A stretch of 64,000 nucleotides of DNA, taken from Symsagittifera roscoffensis. Its lineage: Eukaryota; Xenacoelomorpha; Acoela; Convolutidae. This document shows, piece by piece, positions 10,689-20,458 of the stretch (positions are counted from its first letter, which is position 1; each line of letters opens with the position of its first letter). Position numbers and translations under genes: made by a program. The notes below the pieces were generated by a model. It searched no databases and had not been told where the DNA came from. It worked only from the letters and a program-made list of their open reading frames with translations. The stretch covers positions 32,960,369 to 33,024,368 of the forward strand of contig NC_087064.1 of NCBI RefSeq assembly GCF_963678635.1. Direction: 5' to 3'.

Positions 10689-11349
10689 TTACTCTTCTAC
10701 TCTTTGTTTACAACAAGGTAGAGGATCAACTTTAGTTTCCCTGTTTCGGCGGATGCTCTTGTGGAGGCACAACGTCACGTTTCTCTTCAAGTCTTCCTTC
10801 AACCTTTCTTCTCTTTCTCTCCCGTCACATTCACTTGTTCGAGACGTCCTCTTCACTGCGGTGGTTTCTGCATTCCGATGAGTTGCAAAAACTCGCTTGA
10901 AAGCTCCTGCATCAATGTCCAGCTGATACGCACTGTACACTCTGCTGTATTTCGACATATGCTTCTTGGCATATTCGTACAACCATGCAGTCATGTTGGC
11001 TCTGAACCATGGCATCAGTCGTCTTCTGGCCCATATTTTTTTCACTTCCATCGAAATTTGACAGGATTTTGCACGTTGTCTCAAAAATATCTAAATTTTC
11101 CAGACAATTCAATTCCTGCAATTGATCTTTCGCAGGCGTTTCTTGTCTATTGTTCTCTTTTACATGAGCCTCCAGCCATCGTATCGCCATCATAATTCCC
11201 ACTATCACTATCGTTATGGGCTGTGATGAATCTGGTAAGCCCATGGAGAGCAGCTCTCCACAGTCCCAGATCAACACCAGATTACTACGCCCGGGGTACC
11301 ACAATATTTGTAGCAAGCAATGGCACGGGAACTCATCATGAGTCATCAT
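10689..11349 (-). pseudogene. ORF-C C-terminal region with one predicted membrane segment
   Basis: Two overlapping frames are open: 10912-11349 (145 aa) and 10689-11084 (131 aa). The first has a hydrophobic run 'PITIVIVGIMMAIRWL' that could be a membrane segment, then an acidic stretch ('NCLENLDIFETTCKILSNF'). The second reads 'KKIWARRRLMPWFRANMTAW' and 'KYSRVYSAYQLDIDAGAFKR', which looks protein-like and suggests a frameshift joining the two near 11050. It follows the ORF-C duplicate at 11.46-12.06 kb on the same strand. I do not recognise a family. A membrane-anchored C-terminus is only an inference. Confidence 0.4.
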
Positions 11350-11359
11350 GATGCTCCTC

Positions 11360-11600
11360 TAATTACGCTTTCCATCATCACTCGGTGGACCTCATCATTC
11401 TCATCTACTGCATTGTAATCAGTGACTGTTGACTCTTTCTGCTTCTGTCTTTCGAAGTCACTGAAGTTCCGACTGGGTTACGCTATGATGTTCCACTTCC
11501 ATCATCACTCGGTGGACCTCATCATTCTCATCTACTGCATTGTAATCTGTGACTGTTGACCCTTTCTGCTTCTGTCTTTCGAAGTCACTGAAGTTCCCAT
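11360..11600. repeat. Short direct duplication inside ORF-C
   Basis: The segment beginning 'catcactcggtggacctcat' occurs at about 11377 and again about 120 bases later, near 11502. Both run through 'ctgcattgtaatc' to 'cgaagtcactgaagttcc'. With the larger copy starting near 12066 this gives three versions of the same ORF-C end within 800 bases. Confidence 0.75.
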
Positions 11601-12060
11601 TGGCGTATCCTATAAACTTCTTGCCCAGTATCGATTCTAATTCTTCTTTGGTTCTCTCTGGAACTGCTGAGAACATTTTGCACAATAACTCGTAGGATTT
11701 TTCTGAGGTTCTTGCTAGTCTTGCGCATTTCGGCACTGAAAAGGCTTGATCCACGATCGTTCTCGTACTCTTCACATCCACCGCTACGAAAAGCACTGGG
11801 TATATGTTTTTGCACATTGGAGCTAAGGTTGATCCCACTAAATATCGCGCTCCCTCGATCGCTTCTCTCCACTTTCCAATATACTTTTCCTCGGTTTGCA
11901 AAACTCCCGGAAACACGTCTACACTGATTGTCGTGACCATCACATGCTTTTGTTCTAGATTCCGTAGTGACTCTAAAGAACCAAACATGCTGTAGAATCC
12001 TAGTGCACTCACTGGATTCACCTCGGTTCCTCCATGGCAATCTGCAATCAATTCCGTTTC
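11458..12060 (-). pseudogene. ORF-C middle region, second (duplicated) copy
   Basis: The 197-aa ORF begins 'MIADCHGGTEVNPVSALGFY' and repeats, at high identity, the C-terminal ~190 residues of the ORF at 12105-12971: 'VKSTRTIVDQAFSVPK', 'SEKSYELLCKMFSAVPERTK', 'EELESILGKKFIGYANGNFS'. It lacks the short insert found in the other copy (residues around 'EMNIRHSETYCRPS'). It then extends into 'VTDYNAVDENDEVHRVMMEV', which the upstream copy has lost. A local tandem duplication explains this. Family and function are unknown. Confidence 0.6.
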
Positions 12061-12104
12061 AGTTCATCATTCTCGTCTACTGTATTGTAATCTGTACAGT
12101 TCGT

Positions 12105-13262
12105 CTACTGTATTGTAATCTGTAACAGTTGATCCTCTCTGTTCTGTCTCTCAAAGTCACTGAAGTTCCCACTCACGTATCCCATGAACTTCCTTCCCAG
12201 TATCGATTCCAACTCCTCCTTTGTTCTCTCTGGAGCTGCGGAGAACATCTTACATAGCAACTCGTAAGATTTTTCGGACGTTCTCGTTAGTCTCACACCC
12301 TTTGGCACGGAGAAGGCTTGATCCACGATCGTTCTCGTACTCTTTACATCCACAGATACGAAATGCACCGGGTATCTGCTCTTGCACATTGGAGCCAATG
12401 TCGAGCCCACCAAATATCGTGCTCCTGATGGTCTACAATAAGTCTCACTGTGTCTGATGTTCATTTCTGCCTCGATCGCTTCCCTCCATTTTCCTATGTG
12501 TTTCTGCTCGGTTTGCAGAACTCCTGGTAATACTTCTACACTGATGGCAGTGACCATCTCATGTCTCTGTTCTAGATTCAATAGTGACTCTAAAGAACTA
12601 AACATGCTGTAGAATCCTAGTGCAGTCACTAGATTCACCTCGGTTCCTCCATGGCAATCCGCTATCAGTTCCGTTTCCGTTCTTGCTTTCATCACGACAT
12701 TCCCAAACAATACCGTCAATTGCTTGTGTTGTTTCTCCAGGGTCTTCACGCAATCCAGATCTACACAGATGTGAGCCTCCAGTACACAGACTTCCGCGAG
12801 ACAGCTACCAAGTTTGACCCAGCCCTCTGGTCCCCAGCCAGGCAACTCTACTTTGTCTTCTCCATTGCTCTTAGAGGCTGTCATCATCAATTTGTAAATG
12901 ATGTTCAAGTCACGCAATTTACAGTCTGAATTCAGCCCCTTCTGCACGTCCTGTGTTGCACGCAATATCAAATCGGCGTTAAGAATCGGAGGCTATGATG
13001 GTTTTATCAGTTCCCACACCACCATTAGACTCGTTCTTAGCAGTTCGTCCGAGGATCCCAATCCAAATTCCACTCGTTTGTCAGATTTCGGCACTGAAGG
13101 TGCAGTCACCTTTTCTTCCAACACAAGTCCCAGCTTAGTCTGCTGGCTAGCAGCGCTTCTTATCATTGCAATTCTTGACGTCCAGAATCTCAGCAACACT
13201 GCTTGCTCGTGATCAAAGAAGCAATCGCGTATGTCTTCATTTAAAAAAGGGTTGTACGCCAT
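12105..13262 (-). pseudogene. ORF-C: unrecognised protein of the macro/SGNH retroelement
   Basis: Two open pieces: 12993-13262 (89 aa, starting 'MAYNPFLNEDIRDCFFDHEQ') and 12105-12971 (288 aa, starting 'MILRATQDVQKG'). They are joined by a small frame disruption near 12980. The Met at 13262 has the look of a genuine start. The protein is mixed alpha/beta in appearance, with 'ELPGWGPEGWVKLGS', 'CVLEAHICVDLDCVKTLEKQ' and 'ELIADCHGGTEVNLVTALGF'. No signal peptide, zinc finger or catalytic motif stands out. It lies on the same strand downstream of ORF-B. I do not recognise the family. Confidence 0.5.
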
Positions 13263-13485
13263 CCGTACGATTCCGGATACGTAATTGTATGATTTCTTCC
13301 TGATCGGTTCACAGTATTCACTGGACTACGGCAGTGCTCCCATAGAGTTTTTTGTGAGCCTCATCTCCTTGTTAGAGAATCGCTTATCTCACCAATCTTC
13401 TTCATCGGTTCCAGCTCCACAGGCTCCTTCAACTTCACTCGCATCGGCTTACTCTGATGGATCTCCAGAAGTTCTTTTCGCTCAT

Positions 13486-14173
13486 TCATCGCCTTCTCTT
13501 AGCATCTTGGCACAAGTGTTCAATGCTGGCACTGATATTTGTTTTATCATGAATCGAATGAAACAGAGAGCGTCTCTCCGCTTCGCGCACGCAACTGCCG
13601 CTCGTTCTTGGGTTATAAGATCTCTCATACTCGTCATTAAGAAAACTCTCCCTTCGATCCTTTTCTTTCTTCCGAATCATATTCCCGGCGTGTCAGTCGA
13701 GTCATGCACCAAGCGAACCTCAATTGTAATTATGTTCTCACATAGGGTATCGCTATCAGAGCGTGTATCTTCGTAGTGGTTCTCATTTCCTCTTCGAAGT
13801 ACCGTAACATTACTGCTCTCCATGGTAGGCTCACCAACTGCTCTATCGTTTCCGCTTCCGCGTGCATTTCAGACAATACCAGAGTTCCGTATGCCTTCTG
13901 CTTCAGGGGTGTGACTTGCATCATCGTCTCTTTATAACCCTCCATGGCACTTCTAATCTCCACAGCAATTAAGTGTCCTCCAGCCGAGTTTCTATATTCC
14001 ATCATCTCCATGTATCCACCAGCGGGTTCATCAATCGATACATTTTCCGACACTGTCAGTCGGCTATACTCCACTGGGACTAGCTGTCCTACGATGTTTC
14101 CTTTTCCATGGTTCATGGGAGACGGTTTGAAATCTTGTAGGGTACTCTCTCCACATTGGCTGAGTATCTCCAT
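13486..14173 (-). pseudogene. Unrecognised ORF between ORF-B and ORF-C
   Basis: The ORF at 13730-14173 (147 aa) begins 'MEILSQCGESTLQDFKPSPM' and contains 'SIDEPAGGYMEMMEYRNSAG' and 'GHLIAVEIRSAMEGYKETM'. It is continued by 13486-13680 (64 aa), which is very charged ('MIRKKEKDRRESFLNDEYER'). The amino-acid mix looks like a real protein and the strand and spacing match ORF-B and ORF-C. It may be the C-terminal part of ORF-B or a separate ORF; I see no domain I can name. Confidence 0.4.
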
Positions 14174-14269
14174 TTCTAAAGTTGCTCCAGTCAGAGTGCG
14201 GTTACTCCTCTTGGTTTTTTAACTGGCTGATTTTAATCCTGCCATGATAATGAGTGGCACCATCGCTAC

Positions 14270-14850
14270 TTCAGCCAACATTCATTCTGACAGTGCCAGG
14301 CAATCGGTCATCACCCTGTCCCATGTCCATGCCTTCTTCGACGCGTTTTCTTTTGGCTGAGTTGACAGCTTTTATCGAGATTCTGGAATCCATCTTTGTT
14401 TTTCCAGCTTTCCTCAATGTCCTTTTGCTGCCAACTTTCATTTTCATTCCATTAATCCTGTAAAACACCATATTTGATCGCATCGTTCCCTATCGGTTTC
14501 TTGACAGATATAGTACTTCTGCCTTGCCTTCTTGAGGCGTCATCTTTGTAGGAGAGTTTGCCTCACTTTCGTCAGTGGCCGAGTCAATCAGTAACTCGCT
14601 CAATCTGCCTTCAAACTCGTCGAGTTTGTCAAGGACTTCCCGCATTAGTGGTCTGTTGAGACCTATTTTCAGAATAGACTGAGCCCCGAGGCTCTGAACT
14701 ACTGTCCAGACCTCTTACGTGAAGGCAACTCTGTCCATACTGCATCCCGTCCTATTTTCGTGGTCGCTACGATGCACTTCCCACTCTTCTTCGGTCAACG
14801 TTCCTAAGAAAGGTCCTCTGGCAGGGCCTTCTATTCTTCTTCTCCTAGGT
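14270..14850 (-). pseudogene. ORF-B C-terminal basic region
   Basis: The ORF at 14271-14483 reads 'MRSNMVFYRINGMKMKVGSK' then 'RTLRKAGKTKMDSRISIKAV' and 'NSAKRKRVEEGMD', with Lys/Arg clusters that resemble a nuclear-localisation or nucleic-acid-binding segment. The same sequence, diverged, is present at 37.3-37.46 kb ('MRSKMVIDKINGIKMKLGSG'), preceded in both by 'SELLIDSATDES'. Conservation in two copies supports it as part of the element. Its role is unknown. Confidence 0.5.
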
Positions 14851-16850
14851 GATTCTATTAGGAGTTTCTTTTCGGCATTTTTTAGAATTGCTCGGAGAGC
14901 TGCTCTCCAGTAAGTTCCGGTTCTTTTCCATGAAGACCGACGGAGGTTCCAAGGTGGAAGTTCCCTCGTCTGCTGGCTCAGTCGTCGCTTCTAACGTGTC
15001 TGTGCCATTTTCAAAGTCGCTGAGGAAGTTGAAGTCCAGGCTGGACATCCCTCATGTCGAAGCCTTATCGTCCTCTTTCTCTGCCTGATCGGGATCCTGT
15101 TGCATGGGTTCTTCCAATCGACGGCTTCCTCCCTGCCCATCGTCTCGTCTTGGATTCTTTCCCGAACTTGAGGGCCCTTGCTCTTCATCCCTTACTCCAT
15201 CTGGAAACTTCGATACAACTAGTCTGCCAGCTAACTGATCTTCCTCCTCCTGTGCACTATCTTGACTTCTTCACAGCCGAAGGGTGCTAGCATGGTTCTA
15301 GTCTGTAGTGTTCCGCCCACCGTTAACTCTGGTTTTACACTCGTCAAGATTAGGGAGGCTTCCTGTCCACCTTGCCTCTCATGAACATTGGCGCCAGATC
15401 CAGTTTCGCCCATTCCTCGTCAGATCGTCCAGGCTTCGGAGTCGCTGCATTGTTCATTCGTCTCCTCGTTTTTTCATCTGTGTAGGAAAACTGCGTGTAC
15501 TGCAGCACAGCGGCGTTTCTGCCCACGAAGCACGGGTCCATCATCTCGGAAAATTTTGCTACCCTCCATTCATTAGTTTCAAAGGCTCTCAACCTAGGGG
15601 TTTGTACTACGGAGTCTGTTCCGATCAACATCCATCTAACCAAAGGGAATTCAGGGATATCTTCTGGCAGTTTCTTTTAGTCACCCCAGCCTTTCGTTTC
15701 TTCTCTCAATTTGTGATATGCTGCAGTCAGTCGAGGAGTTCTTGTAATTTCGCCGTTCGTCTTATCATAGGGCCTTAGATTCCAGAGCTTCAGGAATACC
15801 TCGATCCTCGATGTGCCCTCTGTCCACTTCTCCCATGCTGTCACGGAAGTAATCATCAAAGTTTATGACGGTCATCTCCGGCTCTGATATCTTCGCGAAT
15901 AACAAGTCCTCACTCATTATCTCTCGTAAAGCGAGCTGCTCACACCAGTTAAGTGCACTTCCGTCCACTGCTGATATGAGGTTCAGGTACAACTCTGACC
16001 TCTTATACGCCTCCACCTTAACATCGGGGAACGCAAACGTGACCGCCGGACTTTATATCACTGTCGCGAACTCCGCAGCATGACGTCGCATGTCTTCTTC
16101 CTTCTGAATTGTCTCATCCTCTCCTGTTCCAAAGCGATTCTGCTGCAGGAGGTGTTGGATAAGAGTATGTCCCAGATATGTTATCTTTGTCCAGGAATCA
16201 GTGGGTCGCTTCACGTCAAACCTCCTCACGTTCTCTCTCATCTGCTCCGGGTAGCGTGTCAGATTCATCAACCCTCCCAAGTTCCCGTGCGTTATCGCAA
16301 TTAACGTTAGAAGTCCGTCTAGTCGCAAATTCTGCACTCCTTCGGTGAGCAGTATCACTGGTCCTCTCACGAAATTTTCTGCTCCAAACGTCACGAACAG
16401 GGCTAGTAGTTCAACGATCGATACTTCTACGACTGCTTGGATTTATTCTTTGTTCAGGTATCGAGAAAGCGATGGGTAAACTTTACCCAGGAAGGACGCG
16501 GTCCATCAGGCTCCCAACCCTTCCAGCATGCTGCCAGTCCGGTCAAAGCCTTCTTCTCCCTTCACATTCTGTGTCCAGAAAGCTTCCAGTGTAAGTTGGC
16601 ACACTCTGTTTACGAACTCGGCTGACTTCTCTTCGGCATTTTCGGTCAGGCTTACCTCTTTCAACAGGTAGGCATGGATCTTCCTGATCATCACTGAGCC
16701 TAGCTCGAAAGCATCCGTGGGGGGCTATTCGAGGGGTCAAGTGCAGCCACTTGTTAGCCTCTGGTTTCGTTCTCAATACCATCGCTTCCAAGTGAGCTCT
16801 CGTCTCCTTGGATTTCTTCCTTCTTTCTCCTTCCTCTTTTACTTCCATTC
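14845..16850 (-). pseudogene. ORF-B C-terminal half (unrecognised, conserved among copies)
   Basis: A chain of minus-strand ORFs in shifting frames (16543-16848, 16506-16694, 16053-16394, 15765-16016, 15350-15643, 14845-15048) continues the 474-aa ORF. Conserved blocks include 'LVLRTKPEANKWLHLTPR', 'NLRLDGLLTLIAITHGNLGG', 'SAVDGSALNWCEQLALREIM', 'TPRLRAFETNEWRVAKFSEM' and 'MDPCFVGRNAAVLQYTQFSY'. All reappear at 25.4-27.5 kb and 32.9-35.0 kb. The far end is acidic and Ser/Thr-rich ('MSSLDFNFLSDFENGTDTLE'). Conservation in three copies shows that this was a real element-encoded protein, in all near 1,500-2,000 residues with ORF-B's other parts. No known fold is recognised. Confidence 0.6.
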
Positions 16851-16923
16851 CTCGGAACTATAAGTCGTTAGACAGCGCTACTATTACTCGATGGTCATCG
16901 TAAATTCCTGGTTTCAGTTTAAG

Positions 16924-18348
16924 TTATCGGCTAAAGTTGGACAGTTCCAACCTCAATACTTCGTCTAACACTAACATGTGTAGTGAATGGTCCTTAAATC
17001 CTCGCATCGCATTCGAGATGTCAGTCCACACCGCAGGTAATTCCGCCCTAAGTGGTCTTAGGTTCTCCATCTCTATTCCGCGATTCGGGGCAGATATGAT
17101 CGCATCATATTTCCCTTCCGAGAGCAACGCCACCATCGCGTAGAAAAACTTCAGTCCATCCGGGAGATGTTGATATCCCGGAGACTGTGCAAACAGAGCT
17201 CTCGGTGTTATCTTGGGGATTGCACCTTCTTTCAGCATGTCCACTAGCTCACCCATCGATTCGAGGATATCCTTTATCGCTGGTAATACTGCGTCTTGGG
17301 CCGTTGTAGGCGCTCTGAGTCTGCTCAGGAAACCACTATTGTGTAGATACTCGTTTATGCTGGCAAACACGATCGTGATCGGGTTCATCTCTGTCTGTCG
17401 TTGTACCCCGATTGCCATTGAAACCGGCTGTATTTGGTCCAGGTCGACCGCTGCTAACATTATAACGTCAGGCCAAAACCGAGACTTGGAGGTATGTACG
17501 AAGTCTGAGTTCGCAACTATCATAATCTTTGCTTTTCTCATTTCTGCTTCATCATACGCTGCAAAGATGGTCTCGTCTTTCCTAATCATCTTCATCCCAC
17601 GATATCTCTGAACATCGCCTTCTTGAGTCACCGGTTTTGGGCACGCTCTATCTTTGACGTGACCTGCGGGTGCTCGGATTTGCTTGAACATTTTCACATG
17701 TTGTCCTATTGGTGCCCTCGTTGTCAAGAATCTTCCGGGCCTTTCCTCTCGATTTCCTTCCGAATGATTCAGTTTCACATCTTGCAAAGGTCTTGCATTT
17801 ACTGGACCCATTGTGTTGTTTGAGGGCAGTCCCTCTAAATCAGTGAATCTCAAGGCGGTCGTGGAGTTGAAGTTTATGCCAGATGCTATCAACCAGTCCA
17901 CGCCTGCGATTGAGTACAGTCCGTTGACGGACAGTCTCGCTCCATTTAGCATCCTTATGGCATCTGCTGCAAACCTTACCATCGGAAGATTCAATTTTAT
18001 CAAGTCCTGTTTGTAGACATGCCAGGGAGAAGTCATGGGCCTCGACCGCATCAAAAGGATCCTGTCTGGTCGCCGCTCTTCTCGGCTGGTACTCGTATTC
18101 TCTGATCTAGTTTCTGATCTAGTCTCTGATCTCGTTTCCGGTCTCGAGGTACTTTTTGTCTCCGTAGTCGGGTTGACAGGTCCTAATCTTCGCCTTGGAT
18201 GAATGGTTCTTCTTATTGGCGCTTCTCCCAATCGGTCCTGTACATCCGTTCTTTGCCCTGACTCGCTAGAGCTTTGCGGCCTGTAGATCACGGCTGGGAC
18301 CGTTCCCAGACGTGTTTCTAGGCACGATGGTTGAGATTGCCGGCTCAT
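16924..18348 (-). CDS. ORF-B central region, 474-aa open frame (unrecognised)
   Basis: This is the longest uninterrupted frame in the window. The N-terminal ~100 residues are Ser/Arg-rich with a short repeat ('RPETRSETRSETRSE'). The rest is globular, with 'YKQDLIKLNLPMVRFAADAI', 'GVDWLIASGINFNSTTAL' and 'DLEGLPSNNTMGPVNARPLQ'. Further on come 'MIVANSDFVHTSKSRFWPDV', 'PITIVFASINEYLHNSGFLS' and 'QHLPDGLKFFYAMVALLSEG'. These last blocks are faintly like a second SGNH fold (serine near the start, GxN-like block, late Asp/His), but the match is weak. It overlaps the SGNH ORF end by 83 bases in another frame. Diverged, broken copies lie at 26.9-28.4 and 34.4-35.9 kb. Function unknown. Confidence 0.6.
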   Translation of the reverse strand: MSRQSQPSCLETRLGTVPAVIYRPQSSSESGQRTDVQDRLGEAPIRRTIHPRRRLGPVNPTTETKSTSRPETRSETRSETRSENTSTSREERRPDRILLMRSRPMTSPWHVYKQDLIKLNLPMVRFAADAIRMLNGARLSVNGLYSIAGVDWLIASGINFNSTTALRFTDLEGLPSNNTMGPVNARPLQDVKLNHSEGNREERPGRFLTTRAPIGQHVKMFKQIRAPAGHVKDRACPKPVTQEGDVQRYRGMKMIRKDETIFAAYDEAEMRKAKIMIVANSDFVHTSKSRFWPDVIMLAAVDLDQIQPVSMAIGVQRQTEMNPITIVFASINEYLHNSGFLSRLRAPTTAQDAVLPAIKDILESMGELVDMLKEGAIPKITPRALFAQSPGYQHLPDGLKFFYAMVALLSEGKYDAIISAPNRGIEMENLRPLRAELPAVWTDISNAMRGFKDHSLHMLVLDEVLRLELSNFSR

Positions 18349-19027
18349 TCGTCGTTTCTTCTGTCTTTAGCACTCTCGCGTCGAAGAGCTCGACTTCCAT
18401 TTCATCCAGTCGCTTCTGGAAAACTCGGTTCATCCAGGCTTGTCCTTCTATACTATCAAAGTGGATCCCATCGGTGGTTAGTCTGGCCTGATCCATAGCT
18501 CTCAGCTCGTGTTCAATGTCCATAAGGATCATCCGTCCAGCATTCCGAATTGCAAGATTTCTCAGTATGTTGTTCCACCTGATGACTCCTTCATTGTGCC
18601 TCCTCCCTGTCGATGTCAACGTTCTCGTGCTCATTGGTACTGTGCAGACGGTCAGTACCGCGCACTTGAATTTCTGCCAGAGAGTAGTGAATAGGCGCGA
18701 CATCATCGATTTCCATTGTGCCTCTTCCTCATCTGAGTCTCTGGACACGTTGTTTGTCCCTATTAGGATCATTATGTTAGGGATCCTCCCTGGGTTCATT
18801 AGCTCCACCATATGAAATAGCTGGGCTATCGTGGTACCTCCAAAGGCCATCACCGTGGTGATGCAAGTTGTTCTCAGGTTTTGGAGAACTCTCACCAAAC
18901 TGTCACCCATTATCAAATGAGATGTCCCGAGCGGCGGTTGTTGCATGTTTATCGCCGGACTCCAAGTCGATTGATTAAAGCAGGCTCTCGGATCCGCATC
19001 CGGAACTCTTGTGAAGTTATTCTTCAC
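18266..19027 (-). CDS. ORF-B SGNH/GDSL-type hydrolase domain
   Basis: SGNH hydrolases cleave ester bonds with a Ser-Asp-His triad and an oxyanion hole made by Gly and Asn. This 253-aa frame shows every block: 'LIMGDSLVRVL' (Ser43), 'AFGGTTIAQL' (Gly63/64), 'ILIGTNNVSR' (Asn92) and 'TTDGIHFDS' (Asp186, His189). Spacing is normal for the family. It follows the coiled coil and precedes the 474-aa frame of ORF-B. Diverged copies at 36.0-37.0 kb and 28.5-29.1 kb have lost catalytic residues. An esterase is known in ORF1 of CR1-type LINEs; I do not know one in a gypsy element. The substrate is unknown; membrane lipid or glycan esters are guesses. Confidence 0.75.
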   Translation of the reverse strand: MKNNFTRVPDADPRACFNQSTWSPAINMQQPPLGTSHLIMGDSLVRVLQNLRTTCITTVMAFGGTTIAQLFHMVELMNPGRIPNIMILIGTNNVSRDSDEEEAQWKSMMSRLFTTLWQKFKCAVLTVCTVPMSTRTLTSTGRRHNEGVIRWNNILRNLAIRNAGRMILMDIEHELRAMDQARLTTDGIHFDSIEGQAWMNRVFQKRLDEMEVELFDARVLKTEETTNEPAISTIVPRNTSGNGPSRDLQAAKL

Positions 19028-19148
19028 CTAGTTGTTCTTCTGCGCGTCAAACACTCAGGACACTTTCTTCATTGGCATTTCTCTTTTTTTTCCTCTCAGG
19101 GGCTCTAGATGTCTTTGCTGGTAACGTGACACTTTCAACTCCCGTTTT

Positions 19149-19655
19149 TTAAATCGTTTCTCGGGAGAGTTCTACTCTGCCCCTATCGTCTATTCTTCTA
19201 TAGGGTGCAGTCACCCCGGAGGCTGGCGCATTCCTATTAGCGACTAGTCGTCCAGCTGTTTCTATCAACTTCCGCACGGTTTGCTCCACGGCTGGGTCAA
19301 ATAGGGTATCACTTGGGTCCAGGATTGTCACTCTTCCTGTCGTGGTCGGGGATTTTACCTCCGTCGTCTGACTTAGTTCGCGAGGCGTTAGGAGCTCCAT
19401 CGGGGACTGCGCACGAGGAACCTTTCTTGCAGGTATCGCTTTTTCCACTACCGTCGGCAACGCCAGCTGTTCCAATTGCTCTTTATATTCTTGCCTCAAG
19501 CGTTCTATTTTCTGACTCTGTTTCTTGGTGCAATCTTCAAACAGTTTCTTCCACATATCCCTGTCTTCTTCTACACTGAGCATAGTCTTCGTCACTTGAT
19601 CTAGCTCCCTTCTGGTCTTCTCCAGTTTTTGTATCGTTCCGTTGAGGTCTTGCAT
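19149..19655 (-). pseudogene. ORF-B coiled-coil segment
   Basis: A 168-aa frame whose first ~90 residues are a clear heptad coiled coil ('LEKTRRELDQVTKTMLSVEE', 'KIERLRQEYKEQLEQLALP'). It is followed by a Pro/Thr-rich linker with 'PMELLTPRELSQTTEVKSP' and a Val/Arg-rich end. The same coiled coil is at 38088-38270 and the linker at 37023-37283 in the other copy. It lies between the N-terminal module and the SGNH domain, and probably drives oligomerisation. A frame break separates it from the SGNH frame (19030-19148). Confidence 0.6.
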
Positions 19656-19714
19656 CTTCTCGTTCGTCTAAACTTCTTCTTCTACTCTCGCCCTCTTTGG
19701 TGGCACAGCTGCTC

Positions 19715-20087
19715 TCAGTTGTTAACTAGACGAGGCAGCCTCGCTGTTCTTCTCCTCAGACCAGGCCTAGGCTTGGTTGGTAGAGGCATCTCACCTGGTT
19801 GGTAGGTCCTGGAACTTCCCAATCCAGGCTCGTTCGCCAAGTCACTTCCTGAGAGAGCCCCGTTTCTCCACCTCATTACCCTCATGTTTGGGCAGTCTAG
19901 TACTCCTCGTTCTCCATACGCGGCCATCAGTAAGACATTAGGTCATGATAATGGTCCCCAAGATTATCATGCCCTAAGATGATTATCAAGGCGACCAGCA
20001 ACATGGCTACCTCTGGATCGTATCTATTATCGGTCCTACATATGCCTCCGCTAGGTCCATCAATTTATTCAAACCGAAATTGTCCAT
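19715..20087 (-). pseudogene. ORF-B N-terminal module (start at 20087)
   Basis: Translation from the Met at 20087 gives 'MDNFGLNKLMDLAEAYVGPI', matching 'MDNFDLNELMDYAEAYVGPV' at 38709. The match of both the start and the upstream spacer makes this the likely true ORF-B start. A deletion and frameshift follow at about 20025, and the module resumes as 19715-19927 ('LDCPNMRVMRWRNGALSGSD', 'TYQPGEMPLPTKPRPGL'). The intact version is the 140-aa frame at 38323-38745. I do not recognise the domain. Confidence 0.55.
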
Positions 20088-20458
20088 TTCGTTAAATTCG
20101 GTTTGATTATCAGTTTGTCCAATTGAAATGTGATGAATGATTAAATGATCAATCAGGATCTAGAAAAGAGGCTACGAATATAACATTTGACAGCGTTACT
20201 CTAATTTTGTATTAAAATTTAATTGAAGCAGTCAGATAAAAAAATTTTGATCTTAAAATGTAATAAAATCAGTTTATTGCAAAAATTTTAGAATTCCACT
20301 TGAGAGTGGACAGTCCAAATTTTGGATATTTTCCAAGATCGTCATTCGATTATTCATGGTCACTAATCATTTTTTACCCAGACTCTTAAAAACATAACAC
20401 AACACATATATCACACACAACACACTTAGTATGACACCTTCTTGCATGCAACCTAAAC
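20088..20458 (-). other. Spacer between macro domain and ORF-B (copy 1), ~370 bp
   Basis: AT-rich, with no ORF. It is clearly homologous to 38710-39130: shared blocks include 'atgatcaatcaggat', 'cagtcagataaaaa', 'gagtggaca' and 'catggtcactaa'/'cgtggtcactaa' in the same order. It may be an LTR shared by adjacent head-to-tail elements, or an internal promoter/UTR between two genes of one element. No clear TG...CA ends, primer-binding site or polypurine tract could be assigned. The minus strand carries 'gcaataaactg', a possible poly(A) signal. Confidence 0.6.
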
